Shown in pieces: positions 7,476 to 15,928 of a stretch of DNA of 64,000 bases; position 1 is the stretch's first letter, and every line of letters starts with the position of its first letter. Origin of the DNA: Halorussus rarus (GTDB lineage Archaea > Halobacteriota > Halobacteria > Halobacteriales > Haladaptataceae); the NCBI RefSeq assembly GCF_003369835.1, contig NZ_QPMJ01000001.1:1649682-1713681 (forward strand). Direction: 5' to 3'. Below the pieces are notes generated by a model. It saw nothing but the letters and a program-made list of their open reading frames with translations, made no database searches and was not told where the DNA came from. Made by a program: the position numbers and the translations under genes.

Positions 7476-8117
7476 ATGATAGACGAGTGCCTCGTCGTCG
7501 AATTCTCCGTCACGGGCGACGACTGCCCCCTGGCGGACGCCGCCCGCGAGACCGGCGCGAGCGTCGACGCTCGGCCGCCGCAACTCCGCCGCGACGACAA
7601 CGCCCTCCTCCGGTTCTCGGCCGGCGACGGCGCCGGTGAACTCGGCGAGGTGCTCGACGACGACGAGCGCATCCGCTACCTCCACGCTTCCCGGACCGAC
7701 AGCAGGACCAACTTCCGGTGCCTCTCGAAGCACCCCTGCGTCGTCCACGAGCTCACCGACGCGGGGTTCATGGCCGAGACGCTCCAGTACCGCGCGGGAA
7801 CCGAACGCCACACCGGCGCCGTGGTGGGCCACGACGTGCTCCAGGGCGTGCTCGCGGCGGCCGCCGAGACGGTCGGGGTCTCGCTGGAGCGGGTCTTCCC
7901 CCTCGGGAGCGAGGACGACGAGGCGGTCGCCCAGCGCTGGGACGTGACGCCCTCCCAGGAGGCTGCGCTCCGGACCGCGCTGGAGTTGGGCTACTTCGAG
8001 GTGCCGCGCCGGACGACAGCCCAGGAGGTCGCCGACGAACTCGGCATCAGCAAGTCGGCGTTCCTGGAGCGACTCCACCGCGGGCAAGCCACCCTTTTCG
8101 AGCAGGTGTTCGGGTAG
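7476..8117 (+). CDS. HTH_10 (bacterio-opsin-activator type) transcriptional regulator
   Basis: The protein has 213 residues. The C-terminal 55 residues match the HTH_10 domain of haloarchaeal Bat-like regulators, with L-E-L-G-Y-F-E-V-P-R, then A-Q-E-V-A-D-E-L-G-I-S-K-S-A-F. The N-terminal part is the usual unassigned beta-rich sensing region of these proteins (R-Y-L-H-A-S-R-T-D, T-L-Q-Y-R-A-G-T-E). It is divergent from the paa operon, so control of phenylacetate genes is a reasonable inference. The start at 7476 was chosen because coding character begins there. Confidence 0.88.
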   Translation: MIDECLVVEFSVTGDDCPLADAARETGASVDARPPQLRRDDNALLRFSAGDGAGELGEVLDDDERIRYLHASRTDSRTNFRCLSKHPCVVHELTDAGFMAETLQYRAGTERHTGAVVGHDVLQGVLAAAAETVGVSLERVFPLGSEDDEAVAQRWDVTPSQEAALRTALELGYFEVPRRTTAQEVADELGISKSAFLERLHRGQATLFEQVFG

Positions 8118-8212
8118 CCGGCGCCGAGGGCGGGGCGAATCGAGGGGTGCAGACCGCAGTCCGACCGCCTGGAATGGTTAGATTCTTGGAACGACGGCCG
8201 AACGACGCAGGC

Positions 8213-8410
8213 ATGGCCGGACCTGACCCCGCTCTCTCGGACATCGACCGGACCCTCGAACGCATCCACCGGACGCTGGAGTTCGTCGCCTTTCTGCTCG
8301 CCGTCCTCGTCCTCCAGAACGGCGGGACGCTGGGAATCGTCGTCGGTGGCGGCGCGGCGCTCCTCCTCGCGTACGACGCGCTGACGAACGTGCTCGAAAG
8401 CGACCGCTGA
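8213..8410 (+). CDS. Small membrane protein of unknown function
   Basis: This 65-residue protein has an acidic N-terminus with a short amphipathic segment (D-I-D-R-T-L-E-R-I-H-R-T-L-E). Two predicted membrane helices follow, about residues 23-37 and 39-55. I do not recognise a family. The frame could start further upstream at a basic M-V-R-F, but ATG 8213 gives a typical haloarchaeal start. Confidence 0.55.
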   Translation: MAGPDPALSDIDRTLERIHRTLEFVAFLLAVLVLQNGGTLGIVVGGGAALLLAYDALTNVLESDR

Positions 8411-8469
8411 TTCGGTACGACGCACACCGATTCGCGAAGCGGTTCATCCTGCTCTTCGGAAGGAACTGC

Positions 8470-8853
8470 TCACCCCGTCTTGTAGACGCCCCGTGCGTCG
8501 GCGACCTGCGTCCCGTCTTCCGCGAACACCTCGACGTCGACCACGCCCACGTCGCTCCCGCACCGAACGACGTCGGCCTCCGCCTCCAGATCGCCGGTGC
8601 CGGCTTCGAGGTAGTCGATGCGCATGTCGACCGTCGGGACCGGCTGGTCGACCAGCGAGACCAGCGCCGCCCCGCCGACGGTGTCGGCCAGCGTGAACGT
8701 GACGCCGCCGTGGGCCATCTGGCGGTCGGGGTTCCACGACAGTTCCTCGCGCATCTCGATCCGGCCCTCGGCGTGGCCGTCGGCGACCTCGGTGACCTCG
8801 ACGCCGAGCAGGTCCGCGAAGGGCATCTCCTCGAAGAATTGCTCTACGTCCAT
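8470..8853 (-). CDS. PaaI-like hotdog-fold acyl-CoA thioesterase
   Basis: The protein has 127 residues. The hotdog signature is clear: W-N-P-D-R-Q-M-A-H-G-G-V-T-F-T-L-A-D-T. It includes the H-G-G motif and the Asp that activates water in PaaI/YbaW-type enzymes, followed by T-V-D-M-R-I-D-Y-L-E. PaaI thioesterases release CoA from stalled aromatic or hydroxylated CoA esters in phenylacetate breakdown. Proximity to the paa operon favours that role, but many haloarchaeal PaaI-like proteins are general. Confidence 0.82.
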   Translation of the reverse strand: MDVEQFFEEMPFADLLGVEVTEVADGHAEGRIEMREELSWNPDRQMAHGGVTFTLADTVGGAALVSLVDQPVPTVDMRIDYLEAGTGDLEAEADVVRCGSDVGVVDVEVFAEDGTQVADARGVYKTG

Positions 8854-8952
8854 ACGGTCGGATTGCGCCCGGGAGCGGCTTAAGGGTACTTCCCGGGTCG
8901 AGCCCGGGGCGAGTCGCGTGGGTTTAAACGCGACGGCGCGCAATCCTCGGGC

Positions 8953-9858
8953 ATGACCGACGACGGAGCTCCTCCCGACGCCGAGGGCGGGTGGTTCGCG
9001 GGCGTCGCGCCGGGCGACGCCGCCGGGGGCGCGACCGCCATCAGCGAGGGCCGCGCCGACGCACCCGCCGACTGGCCCCGGCGGGCGGTCGAGTCGGGGT
9101 TCGCCGACGACGAGGACGACTACTACGGAAAGCTCCGCGAGGCGACCCTGAGGGCGGCCCGCGAGGGCGCCGCCGAGCGCGAGCGCGCGGACGACCAGCA
9201 GCTGGTCCACGCGGTCCGGGCGATGGACGACGCCGCGGCGACCGCCAACGAACTCGCCGAGCGCGTCGCCGAGTGGGCGGGCAGCCGGTACCCCGACGCC
9301 GGGACCGGCGTCGACTACGCACGCGACCTCGCCGAGCGCGAACCCGAGTCGCCGACCGACGAGCGACTGATCTCGCTGGCCCGCCGGACCGCCGGCCTCG
9401 CCGACGAGAGCGACGCGCTCCGGGAGTTCATCGAGCGCGAGACGCCAGAGGTCGCGCCCAACCTCGCGGCGATGGCGGGCCCGGTGCTGGCGGCCCGCCT
9501 CGTCTCGCTCGCCGGCGGCCTGGAGTCGCTCGCGAAGAAACCGTCCGGCACTGTCCAGGTCCTCGGCGCGGAGGACTCGCTGTTCGCACACCTCCGGGGA
9601 CACGCCCCATCGCCCAAGCACGGCGTCATCTTTACCCACGAGTACGTCCGGGGGACCCGCCCCGAGAAGCGCGGGTCCGCGGCCCGGGCGCTCGCCGGGA
9701 AGCTGACCATCGCGGCGCGGGTCGACCACTACTCGGGCGAGCGCAAGCCCGAGCTGGACGAGGAACTGCAGCGCCGGATGGTCCAGATTCGCGGACAGGG
9801 CGAGGAAGGCGACGCCGACCCCGAAACCGAGGACGCGCAAGCGGGGGGTGACGCGTGA
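8953..9858 (+). CDS. nop5: Nop5 (NOP56/58-like) C/D-box small RNP core protein
   Basis: This 301-residue protein is the archaeal scaffold of the box C/D sRNP, which directs 2'-O-methylation of rRNA and tRNA. The Nop domain includes N-L-A-A-M-A-G-P-V-L-A-A-R-L, then L-A-K-K-P-S-G-T-V-Q-V-L-G-A-E and H-G-V-I-F-T-H-E-Y-V. The lysine-rich C-terminal tail of eukaryotic Nop56/58 is replaced by an acidic tail. The stop overlaps the flpA start as GTGA, an arrangement typical of archaea. Confidence 0.93.
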   Translation: MTDDGAPPDAEGGWFAGVAPGDAAGGATAISEGRADAPADWPRRAVESGFADDEDDYYGKLREATLRAAREGAAERERADDQQLVHAVRAMDDAAATANELAERVAEWAGSRYPDAGTGVDYARDLAEREPESPTDERLISLARRTAGLADESDALREFIERETPEVAPNLAAMAGPVLAARLVSLAGGLESLAKKPSGTVQVLGAEDSLFAHLRGHAPSPKHGVIFTHEYVRGTRPEKRGSAARALAGKLTIAARVDHYSGERKPELDEELQRRMVQIRGQGEEGDADPETEDAQAGGDA

Positions 9859-10487
9859 CCGACCTGCCCGAGGGCGTCGAGCGCCGCAGCTTCGACGGCC
9901 GCGAGCGGCTCGCGACCAGGGGCGAACCGGTGTACGGCGAGCCGACCGACGAGGGATGGCGCTGCTGGGACGCAGGCCGGTCGAAGCTCGCCGCGATGGT
10001 CGAGTCGGGGCTGGACGTGGGGCTCGCCGGCGGCGACACCGTCCTCTACCTCGGGGCGGCCAGCGGGACGACCGTCAGCCACGTCGCGGACTTCGCCGGC
10101 CCGACCTACGCGGTCGAGTTCGCGCCCCGGCCGGTCCGGGATCTCGTGGGAGTCGCCGAGGACCGCCCGAATCTCTTTCCCCTGTTGAAGGACGCCCGCA
10201 AGCCCGAGACGTACGCCCACGTCGTCGAGGCCGAGGTGGACGCCGTGATACAGGACGTGGCGACCCGGGGGCAGGCCCGCGTCGCGGTCGAGAACGCCCG
10301 GTTCCTCCGGGAGGACGGCCGGCTGCTCGCGGCCGTCAAGGCCCGGAGCGAGGACGTGACCCGCGACCCCGAGGACGTGTTCGCGGACGCGCTGGCCGAC
10401 CTCGAAGCGAGCTACGAGGTGCTGGCGACCGAGCGCCTCGAACCCTACCACGACGACCACCTCGGCGTGGTGGCCCGACCGAAGTGA
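9855..10487 (+). CDS. flpA: Fibrillarin-like rRNA/tRNA 2'-O-methyltransferase
   Basis: This 210-residue AdoMet-dependent enzyme is the catalytic subunit of the C/D-box RNP. The cofactor motif is V-L-Y-L-G-A-A-S-G-T-T-V-S-H-V, followed by Y-A-V-E-F-A-P-R. The fibrillarin-specific D-A-V-I-Q-D-V-A and the lysine in A-A-V-K-A-R are present. It starts at a GTG that overlaps the nop5 stop, so the two partner proteins should be translated together. Confidence 0.95.
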   Translation: MTDLPEGVERRSFDGRERLATRGEPVYGEPTDEGWRCWDAGRSKLAAMVESGLDVGLAGGDTVLYLGAASGTTVSHVADFAGPTYAVEFAPRPVRDLVGVAEDRPNLFPLLKDARKPETYAHVVEAEVDAVIQDVATRGQARVAVENARFLREDGRLLAAVKARSEDVTRDPEDVFADALADLEASYEVLATERLEPYHDDHLGVVARPK

Positions 10488-10612
10488 GACGGTCGAAGCG
10501 CTGCGTTCGCGGGGCGGGTCCGCACGGGTGAACCCCCGACGCGACCCCGCTCGCGTCCGCGCCTGCCGTCTCCGGAACTATTTATACGGCGGCTTCCGAA
10601 CCCCCGGGAGAG

Positions 10613-11695
10613 ATGGACTCGGGTTCGGCCGATAGCTTCGCGGAGATGGGGACGCTGGGCGTCGAGGAGGAGTTCTTCGTCGTCGACCGCCGGGGCCGTC
10701 CGACGGCGGGCACCGACGAGCTCGTCTACGAGCGCGAGCCGCCCGAGCTCCTCGAGGACCGGCTCGACCACGAGCTGTTCAAGTGCGTCGTCGAGACCCA
10801 GACCCCGAAGCTCGACGGGCTCGCCGACGCCGCAGACAGCGTCCGCGATGTCCGGTCGGCGCTGGTCGACCACGCCGAGGCCTGCGGCTTCCGCATCGCG
10901 GCCGCGGGGCTCCACCCGGGCGCGAAGTGGCGCGAACTCGAACACGCCGAGAAGCCCCGGTACCGCGCGCAGCTCGACCGCATCCAGTACCCCCAGCACC
11001 GCAACACGACCGCGGGCCTCCACGTCCACGTCGGGGTCGACGACGCCGACAAGGCGGTGTGGGTCGCCAACGAGATCCGGTGGTACGTCCCCGTGATGCT
11101 CGCGCTGTCGGCCAACTCGCCGTACTGGAACGGCTTCGACACCGGCCTCCAGTCGGCCCGCGCCAAAATCTTCGAGGCGCTGCCCAACACCGGGATGCCG
11201 ACCTGCTTCGACTCCTACGAGGACTTCGCGGCCTTCGAGGAGACGATGCTCCGCACGGACTCCATCGCCGACCGGGGCGAGCTCTGGTACGACGTGCGCC
11301 CGCACACCGGCCACGGCACGGTCGAGGTCCGGACGCCCGACGGGCAGGCCGACCCCGAGCGCGTGCTGGCGTTCGTCGAGTACACCCACGCCCTGGTCGA
11401 GGACCTCTCGGCCCGGTACGAGGACGGCGAACCGGGTTACCGCCATCGGCGGGAGCTCCTCGACGAGAACAAGTGGCGCGCGATGCGGTACGGCCACGAC
11501 GCGTCGTTCATCCGGCGGGACCGCGAGGGCGAGGTCTGCCTCGGCGAGGTCGTCGACCGGGAGTGCGACCGCCTCGGCGTCTCGGGCATCCGGGACGTGT
11601 ACGAGGCCGCGAGCGGCGCGGCGAGCCAGCGCCGGATCCGCGACGAGGAGGGCGTCGAGGCGCTGTACGAGTCGCTGGTGCTGCGACCCGAGTAG
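10613..11695 (+). CDS. gshA: Glutamate--cysteine ligase (GshA-like, GCS2/YbdK family)
   Basis: The protein has 360 residues of the GCS2 carboxylate-amine ligase family. Conserved parts are L-G-V-E-E-E-F-F (15-22), V-E-T-Q-T-P, G-L-H-V-H-V-G and the C-terminal [10 protein letters not shown]. Haloarchaea accumulate gamma-glutamylcysteine as their main thiol, and enzymes of this family make it there. The assignment rests on family membership plus that known biology. Other YbdK-like ligases would look similar. Confidence 0.82.
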   Translation: MDSGSADSFAEMGTLGVEEEFFVVDRRGRPTAGTDELVYEREPPELLEDRLDHELFKCVVETQTPKLDGLADAADSVRDVRSALVDHAEACGFRIAAAGLHPGAKWRELEHAEKPRYRAQLDRIQYPQHRNTTAGLHVHVGVDDADKAVWVANEIRWYVPVMLALSANSPYWNGFDTGLQSARAKIFEALPNTGMPTCFDSYEDFAAFEETMLRTDSIADRGELWYDVRPHTGHGTVEVRTPDGQADPERVLAFVEYTHALVEDLSARYEDGEPGYRHRRELLDENKWRAMRYGHDASFIRRDREGEVCLGEVVDRECDRLGVSGIRDVYEAASGAASQRRIRDEEGVEALYESLVLRPE

Positions 11696-11800
11696 TCCGT
11701 CCGTCCGCTTCGTGCCAGTCGACTCCCTCTGACTCGCGCGTGAACCCCGAACGCCGACGGCAGCACCTGTAAGCAACCTTTTTACTCGCCCGTAGCTTGT

Positions 11801-11817
11801 GTCCTCGTAGAGAGGAC
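11801..11817 (+). promoter_or_regulatory. Perfect inverted repeat abutting a start codon
   Basis: GTCCTC-gtaga-GAGGAC ends one base before ATG 11818. A TATA-like CTTTTTAC lies about 20 bp further upstream, so the repeat falls around the expected transcription start. It could be an autoregulatory operator for the winged-helix protein it precedes. If it is transcribed, it could be a hairpin that hides the GAGGA ribosome-binding sequence. Confidence 0.5.
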
Positions 11818-12504
11818 ATGTCCGGTGAAAACACAGACGACGATGTGGACGTCGAAGACGACGCCGTCGAGGAAGCCGAGATCGACGACGTCGCGGACGA
11901 CGTCACAGTTGAGGAGGAACTCGAGGCCGACGAGGACGGCGACCTGACCGAGGAGGTGAACGTCGAGGTCGAGGGCGAGGAGGCGGTGTCTGTCGAGCAG
12001 GACGTGCCGGTCGAGGAGGGCGGCGACCGCATCTCGAAGGGCCGCGAGCGCCTGGAGGAGGAGGCCGACCGCGCGGTCGACCAGTTCGACCAGGGCATCG
12101 TCGACCTGCTGTCGTGGGTGCTCGACACCGAGACCCGGGCGCGCATCTACGTCTACCTGCGCCAGCAGCCCTACAGCACCAGCGAGGAGATCGCCGAGGG
12201 AACCGGGCTCTACCCCTCGACGGTCCGGGAGTCGCTGGCCGAGCTCCACGACGAGGAGATCGTCGAGCGCCGCAAGCGCGAGAGCGAGGGCGCCGGCAAC
12301 AACCCGTACGAGTACACCGCCATCGCGCCGAGCGATCTCGTCGGCGGCATCGTGGGCCAGATCCAGGACGAGCTCAACACGGTGTTCAACCTCGACTCGC
12401 ACCTCCGGTCGGGCGACGAGGACGAGCCGGCGTCGGAGCCGACCGAGCCGGTGAGCATCCGTGTCGAGGACGCGGAGGACGAGGAATCGGACGACGAGGA
12501 GTAG
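11818..12504 (+). CDS. Winged-helix (ArsR-like) transcriptional regulator with acidic N-terminal arm
   Basis: The protein has 228 residues. Residues 1-85 are almost purely acidic low-complexity sequence. A winged-helix domain (about 98-175) follows: T-R-A-R-I-Y-V-Y-L-R, S-E-E-I-A-E-G-T-G-L-Y-P-S-T-V-R-E-S-L, then the wing R-R-K-R-E-S-E-G-A-G-N-N-P-Y-E-Y. The tail is again acidic. It is likely a DNA-binding regulator of unknown targets. Start 11818 was chosen over an upstream ATG at 11797 because it follows the TATA spacing and gives M-S-G-E. Confidence 0.8.
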   Translation: MSGENTDDDVDVEDDAVEEAEIDDVADDVTVEEELEADEDGDLTEEVNVEVEGEEAVSVEQDVPVEEGGDRISKGRERLEEEADRAVDQFDQGIVDLLSWVLDTETRARIYVYLRQQPYSTSEEIAEGTGLYPSTVRESLAELHDEEIVERRKRESEGAGNNPYEYTAIAPSDLVGGIVGQIQDELNTVFNLDSHLRSGDEDEPASEPTEPVSIRVEDAEDEESDDEE

Positions 12505-12565
12505 TTTTCCCGGTCCGAGACCGTATTCCGAAGGCACTAAGCGGCGGGGAACCCTTCGCGGGGAT

Positions 12566-13057
12566 ATGAGGGTTGCCCTGGGCGGGACCTTCGACCCGGT
12601 CCACGACGGCCACCGCGCGCTGTTCGAGCGCGCCTTCGAACTCGGCGACGTGACGGTGGGACTGACCAGCGACGAGCTCGCCCCGAAGACGCGCCACGAG
12701 GACCGGTACGTCCGCCCGTTCGACGAGCGCGAGGCCGATCTGGAGGCCGTGCTGGCCGAGTTCGCCGACGAGTACGACCGGGAGTTCGAGGTCCGGGAGC
12801 TGACCGAGCCGACCGGCATCGCGACCGAACCCCAGTTCGACGCGCTGGTGGTCTCGCCAGAGACGACCGACGGCGCCGAGCGCATCAACGAGATCCGCGA
12901 GGAGCGCGGCCACGATCCCCTCGACGTCGAGGTCGTGGCCCACGTCGAGGCCGAGGACGGCGACATCATCTCCAGCACGCGCATCGTCAAGGGCGAGATC
13001 GACGAACACGGCAATCTGACGCCCGAGCGGGACGGCCGGAACGCCGAGCGGAGTTAG
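12566..13057 (+). CDS. coaD: Phosphopantetheine adenylyltransferase (archaeal type)
   Basis: This 163-residue nucleotidyltransferase makes dephospho-CoA from phosphopantetheine and ATP. The family motif is G-G-T-F-D-P-V-H-D-G-H (6-16), and the second ATP motif is I-S-S-T-R-I-V-K-G. Length and motif spacing fit archaeal CoaD (the eukaryotic COASY-like PPAT group) rather than bacterial CoaD. It follows the winged-helix gene by 61 bp on the same strand. Confidence 0.92.
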   Translation: MRVALGGTFDPVHDGHRALFERAFELGDVTVGLTSDELAPKTRHEDRYVRPFDEREADLEAVLAEFADEYDREFEVRELTEPTGIATEPQFDALVVSPETTDGAERINEIREERGHDPLDVEVVAHVEAEDGDIISSTRIVKGEIDEHGNLTPERDGRNAERS

Positions 13058-13110
13058 ATCGAGCCATCGGTCGGCGCGCCCAAGTAGCGTGATCAGTCTC
13101 CTCGTGTCGC

Positions 13111-13467
13111 TTACCACGACGGCGGTTCGAGCCCGGCCGCTTCCAGCAGTTCCTTCCAGCGCTGCTGGACGGTCAGCCGCGCGACGCCGACGGCGTCGGC
13201 CACCTCGCTCTGGGAGCGCTGGTCGCCCTCGATGAGCGACCCGGCGTAGAGGCTGGCCGCGACGACCGCCCGCCGGGAGTCGGCGTCGCGCTCGTCGGGC
13301 GCGTCCCACTCCGAGACGGTCGAGAGGAAGAGGTCGGTCGCCCGCGACCTGGCGGCGGCGTCGAGTCCGAGTCGGTCGGCGGCCCGCTCGATCTGGGCGA
13401 GCCAGCGCTGGTTCTCCACGTGGTCGCGTGCCCGATACACGAAGACTGCTTGCGACCGGACGACCAT
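13111..13467 (-). CDS. TFB-like protein with a single cyclin repeat
   Basis: This 118-residue protein has a C-terminal half resembling one cyclin repeat of transcription factor B: R-R-A-V-V-A-A-S-L-Y-A-G-S-L, then S-Q-S-E-V-A-D-A-V-G-V-A-R-L-T-V-Q-Q-R-W-K-E-L. It has no N-terminal zinc ribbon and no B-finger, so it cannot be a full TFB. It could bind DNA or TBP as an accessory or competing factor. The start at 13467 gives M-V-V-R-S-Q and may be too early. Confidence 0.75.
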   Translation of the reverse strand: MVVRSQAVFVYRARDHVENQRWLAQIERAADRLGLDAAARSRATDLFLSTVSEWDAPDERDADSRRAVVAASLYAGSLIEGDQRSQSEVADAVGVARLTVQQRWKELLEAAGLEPPSW

Positions 13468-13523
13468 AAGCCCCTCGCCGAGAGCGACAGGTTCTTGTCG
13501 CCCTCGCCGGAATCTGGGAACGC

Positions 13524-13608
13524 GCGCGGGTTGCCAAGCCAGGCCAACGGCGTAGCGCTTAGGACGCTATCCCGTAGGGGTCCGCCGGTTCGAATCCGGT
13601 CCCGCGCA
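13524..13608 (+). tRNA. tRNA-Leu, anticodon UAG
   Basis: This is an 85-nt class II tRNA. The acceptor stem GCGCGGG (13524-13530) pairs with CCCGCGC (13601-13607), followed by discriminator A 13608. The anticodon arm TAGCG-CTTAGGA-CGCTA gives anticodon TAG (reads CUA). A long variable arm comes next, then the T arm GCCGG-TTCGAAT-CCGGT. No CCA is encoded and no intron is present, as is normal for haloarchaeal tRNA-Leu. Confidence 0.95.
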
Positions 13609-13715
13609 TTCTCCGGCGACCAAACCGGTGAGCTGTGAGAATCGCCGACCGGTTCGAACCCTGCAAGTCGCAGCCCGGAACGGCCCGCAAGGCCGCACGC
13701 CCGGGCCGTCTTGCT

Positions 13716-13744
13716 CCGGTTCGAATCCGGTTCCGCGAATCTCC
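13716..13744 (+). repeat. Degenerate copy of the tRNA-Leu 3' end (att-like direct repeat)
   Basis: CCGGTTCGAATCCGGT is identical to the T arm of the tRNA at 13585-13600. The next bases, TCCGCGAATCTCC, resemble the tRNA's CCCGCGCATTCTCC. No matching 5' half exists, so this is a fragment and not a second tRNA. A third shorter copy of the core, CCGGTTCGAACC, lies at 13649-13660. Direct repeats of a tRNA 3' end are what integrases leave at attachment sites. Confidence 0.6.
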
Positions 13745-13754
13745 AACTTCGCCG

Positions 13755-14675
13755 TTACGCCGATATCGACCAGTAAACGCTCCAGCTTCCGTCGAAACCC
13801 GACTCTGCCCACTGGACCTTGAAGTCGGACTTCGACGTACCTTCGGGGACTTCGTAGGCGATCCAGCCTTTGCGGACGATACCCGGCGAGATCTCGCCGC
13901 CCTCGAACTCGTTCTCGTCGGTCATCAACATCGCCGCGTCGTACTGCTGATTCCCCGCAATCAGTGCCACGTCCGACGACAACGGGGTATAGGTCTGTTC
14001 GTTCCCCTTATTTTCGGCTCTGACGGACACCTTCGCCCACTTCCTGCCGGACGGCGCTTCCTCCGTGTACTGCGTGCCCGACGACCCCGACCAGGTGTAC
14101 GAATCCATGAACGAAACCTTGTCGACGGTGAATGCGATACCGTTCGCGGCGGTGAACGGCTCCCCGAACGGGAGGACGGCGCTCACGTATCGAACGGCGA
14201 ATTCTCTGGCCGTACGTTCGAGGCGGAACGTGATCTGGCCGTTGTACTGGACCGTCACTTCGTTACTCTCCCACGTTTTCGTCTCCCCGGCAGGGACTTC
14301 GAGTTCGATCACGCCGATCTCCTGCCACTGCCCGTCACCCTGTTTCGCGTACACGGTGTCCGCCCAGACACCGGACGCCCCGCCGGTGTTTTCGATCGTG
14401 ATCGAAAACGAGTAGGAATCGCCGAGGGGAACTTCGCTGGGCGCTTCGATGCCGGTGACTGTGAACGCCGCTTCGCCTTCCGTCGTTGCGTTCTCAGTCG
14501 TCGTCGGGTCGATCTCCGACCCCGATTCCCGTTGCGTCGTAGTATCTTCGTTCCCGGTATCAACCGTGTCGGGAGAGTCATCGTCACTACCGCTACATCC
14601 TGCAAGACCGGTTGCGAGGACAGCGGTCCCGCCAACGAACTGTCGGCGAGACAAGGTGGCTGGATAGTCCGCCAT
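13755..14675 (-). CDS. Tat-exported lipoprotein, possible DUF4352-like domain
   Basis: The protein has 306 residues. It begins with a twin-arginine signal (S-R-R-Q-F-V-G-G) and lipobox L-A-G-C, then an acidic Thr/Asp-rich spacer to about residue 60. Two beta-rich halves follow. The first carries S-I-T-I-E-N-T-G-G-A-S-G-V-W and the second W-A-K-V-S-V-R-A-E-N-K-G-N, the latter like the extracellular DUF4352 fold. It should be anchored on the cell surface. Its AT content is somewhat higher than its neighbours, and it sits directly after the tRNA-derived repeat. Confidence 0.75.
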   Translation of the reverse strand: MADYPATLSRRQFVGGTAVLATGLAGCSGSDDDSPDTVDTGNEDTTTQRESGSEIDPTTTENATTEGEAAFTVTGIEAPSEVPLGDSYSFSITIENTGGASGVWADTVYAKQGDGQWQEIGVIELEVPAGETKTWESNEVTVQYNGQITFRLERTAREFAVRYVSAVLPFGEPFTAANGIAFTVDKVSFMDSYTWSGSSGTQYTEEAPSGRKWAKVSVRAENKGNEQTYTPLSSDVALIAGNQQYDAAMLMTDENEFEGGEISPGIVRKGWIAYEVPEGTSKSDFKVQWAESGFDGSWSVYWSISA

Positions 14676-15058
14676 TCCGGCACGACGTACAGTCAGATAC
14701 AAGATAGTTATTCACCACCAGAGAGATATATCGTCCGTTTCAGTCGCTTCCTACGCCATACAGACGGCGGAATAGTATTCGGAAAAATTGATAGATATTC
14801 TATATAACGGTGGGAGTGAGTCAAAGTTGTTCGAGGAGGCGTCCTCAGAACCACGGAAATGAGGTGCCGGTGAGTGATAGATACGGTATCCCCTCGGAAA
14901 TCGTACTTCAATTCGCCGATTCACCGGGTTCGCTCCGTCCGAGTCGTACCGCCGAGAGAGAACCGGACCGGACTCAATTGCGTCATCGGTACGACCGAGC
15001 GAACTCCGAGGAGGAATCAGCCGGTGAACCGCAGAAGAGTGAGGGGAGAGGGTGTCGA
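14676..15058. other. AT-rich gene-free stretch (383 bp)
   Basis: The part around 14690-14820 is clearly lower in GC than the rest of the window and contains several TATA-like runs (for example AGATATATCG and CTATATAACG). It probably holds the promoter of the lipoprotein gene on the minus strand. Open frames across it lack haloarchaeal amino-acid bias, and no gene is called. Confidence 0.5.
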
Positions 15059-15571
15059 CTACGCGTCGAGTTTCCTCCGGGCGCGCCGGTTGAAGAAGTA
15101 GCCGACAGCGGCGGTGACGATGGCGAACAGCAGGAACGCGAAGCCCCAGATGACGAGACCCATGATGCTCCCGATGAACGTTCCTGTCGCCTCGGCGCTC
15201 TCGCCCTCGCCGCTCGACATAATCGTCGGGATGTAGAACAGGAGCGGCGTGAGTATCATGAGCAGTGCCGTGACGTAGAGGCCGGAACCGATGGCTTCGC
15301 TCGGAATCCGCTTCTGGTAGAGGAAGTAGGCGCTTCCCACGGTAGCGATCACGAAGGCTATCACAGCGAAGCCCATCGTCGCGGTCGCCCAGGCGGCGAA
15401 TCCCCCGATGATGAGCGCCATGACGCCCGCCGTAATCCCCATTTTCCACGAGAAGCCGCCAGTTTCGTCGGGAGTCACGTCGTGCTCGACCCGCGTACCG
15501 CCGTCAGTGGATGGGTGTTCGTCGTCCGAGTTCGAATCGGGAGAATCTATCTGGTTTGCCAAGGATACCAC
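15059..15571 (-). CDS. Four-helix membrane protein of unknown function
   Basis: The protein has 170 residues. A polar, acidic N-terminus of about 40 residues precedes four hydrophobic segments (near 44-64, 66-85, 98-117 and 128-155) and a basic C-terminal R-R-A-R-R-K. The likely start is GTG 15571. No conserved catalytic motif was seen. It lies in the lower-GC segment between tRNA-Leu and the TFB gene. Confidence 0.65.
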   Translation of the reverse strand: MVSLANQIDSPDSNSDDEHPSTDGGTRVEHDVTPDETGGFSWKMGITAGVMALIIGGFAAWATATMGFAVIAFVIATVGSAYFLYQKRIPSEAIGSGLYVTALLMILTPLLFYIPTIMSSGEGESAEATGTFIGSIMGLVIWGFAFLLFAIVTAAVGYFFNRRARRKLDA

Positions 15572-15928
15572 CGTCCTAATCTATGACATATGCGTTCTTT
15601 GTTACGAGTGCGCTGGAAAGTGTTAACACGCACCTGATACAGGCCTTGATTCTTATCTTCTAACAAAAACCATTTAATTTCCGTAAATGGAGTCAAACGA
15701 AACTCCAGAGTAGGCCCGCGGCCCGCGCTCGCATACACTTTCAATCAGACCGATACGCGATAATAGAGTTCGTAGATTCATCGACCAGATCGGGAACGAT
15801 TGTTCGGTGAGTCCGCGCGCTTGCTGTCCGGATTTTTGCCACTGGTGGACGAGTCACAGAACATCTGCAACTGGTAGCGCACCTGCAGCCTCCCAAGTGT
15901 TATACCTGCTGGCTCATCTAAAAGGGGC
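15572..15928. other. AT-rich gene-free stretch before the TFB gene (357 bp)
   Basis: No supported coding sequence was found. GC falls noticeably around 15580-15780. This region separates the divergent membrane-protein gene (minus) and the TFB gene (plus). It holds their promoters, including the TTATACC box close to the TFB start. Confidence 0.5.
15899..15906 (+). promoter_or_regulatory. TATA box of the TFB gene
   Basis: GTTATACC is centred about 27 bp upstream of ATG 15929. That is the spacing expected for a leaderless haloarchaeal transcript. Confidence 0.55.

Noticed and set aside
13649..13744. A second tRNA after tRNA-Leu
   Set aside because: Only the T arm and 3' acceptor strand are present. 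The T stem has a mismatch, and no 5' acceptor or anticodon arm can be folded.
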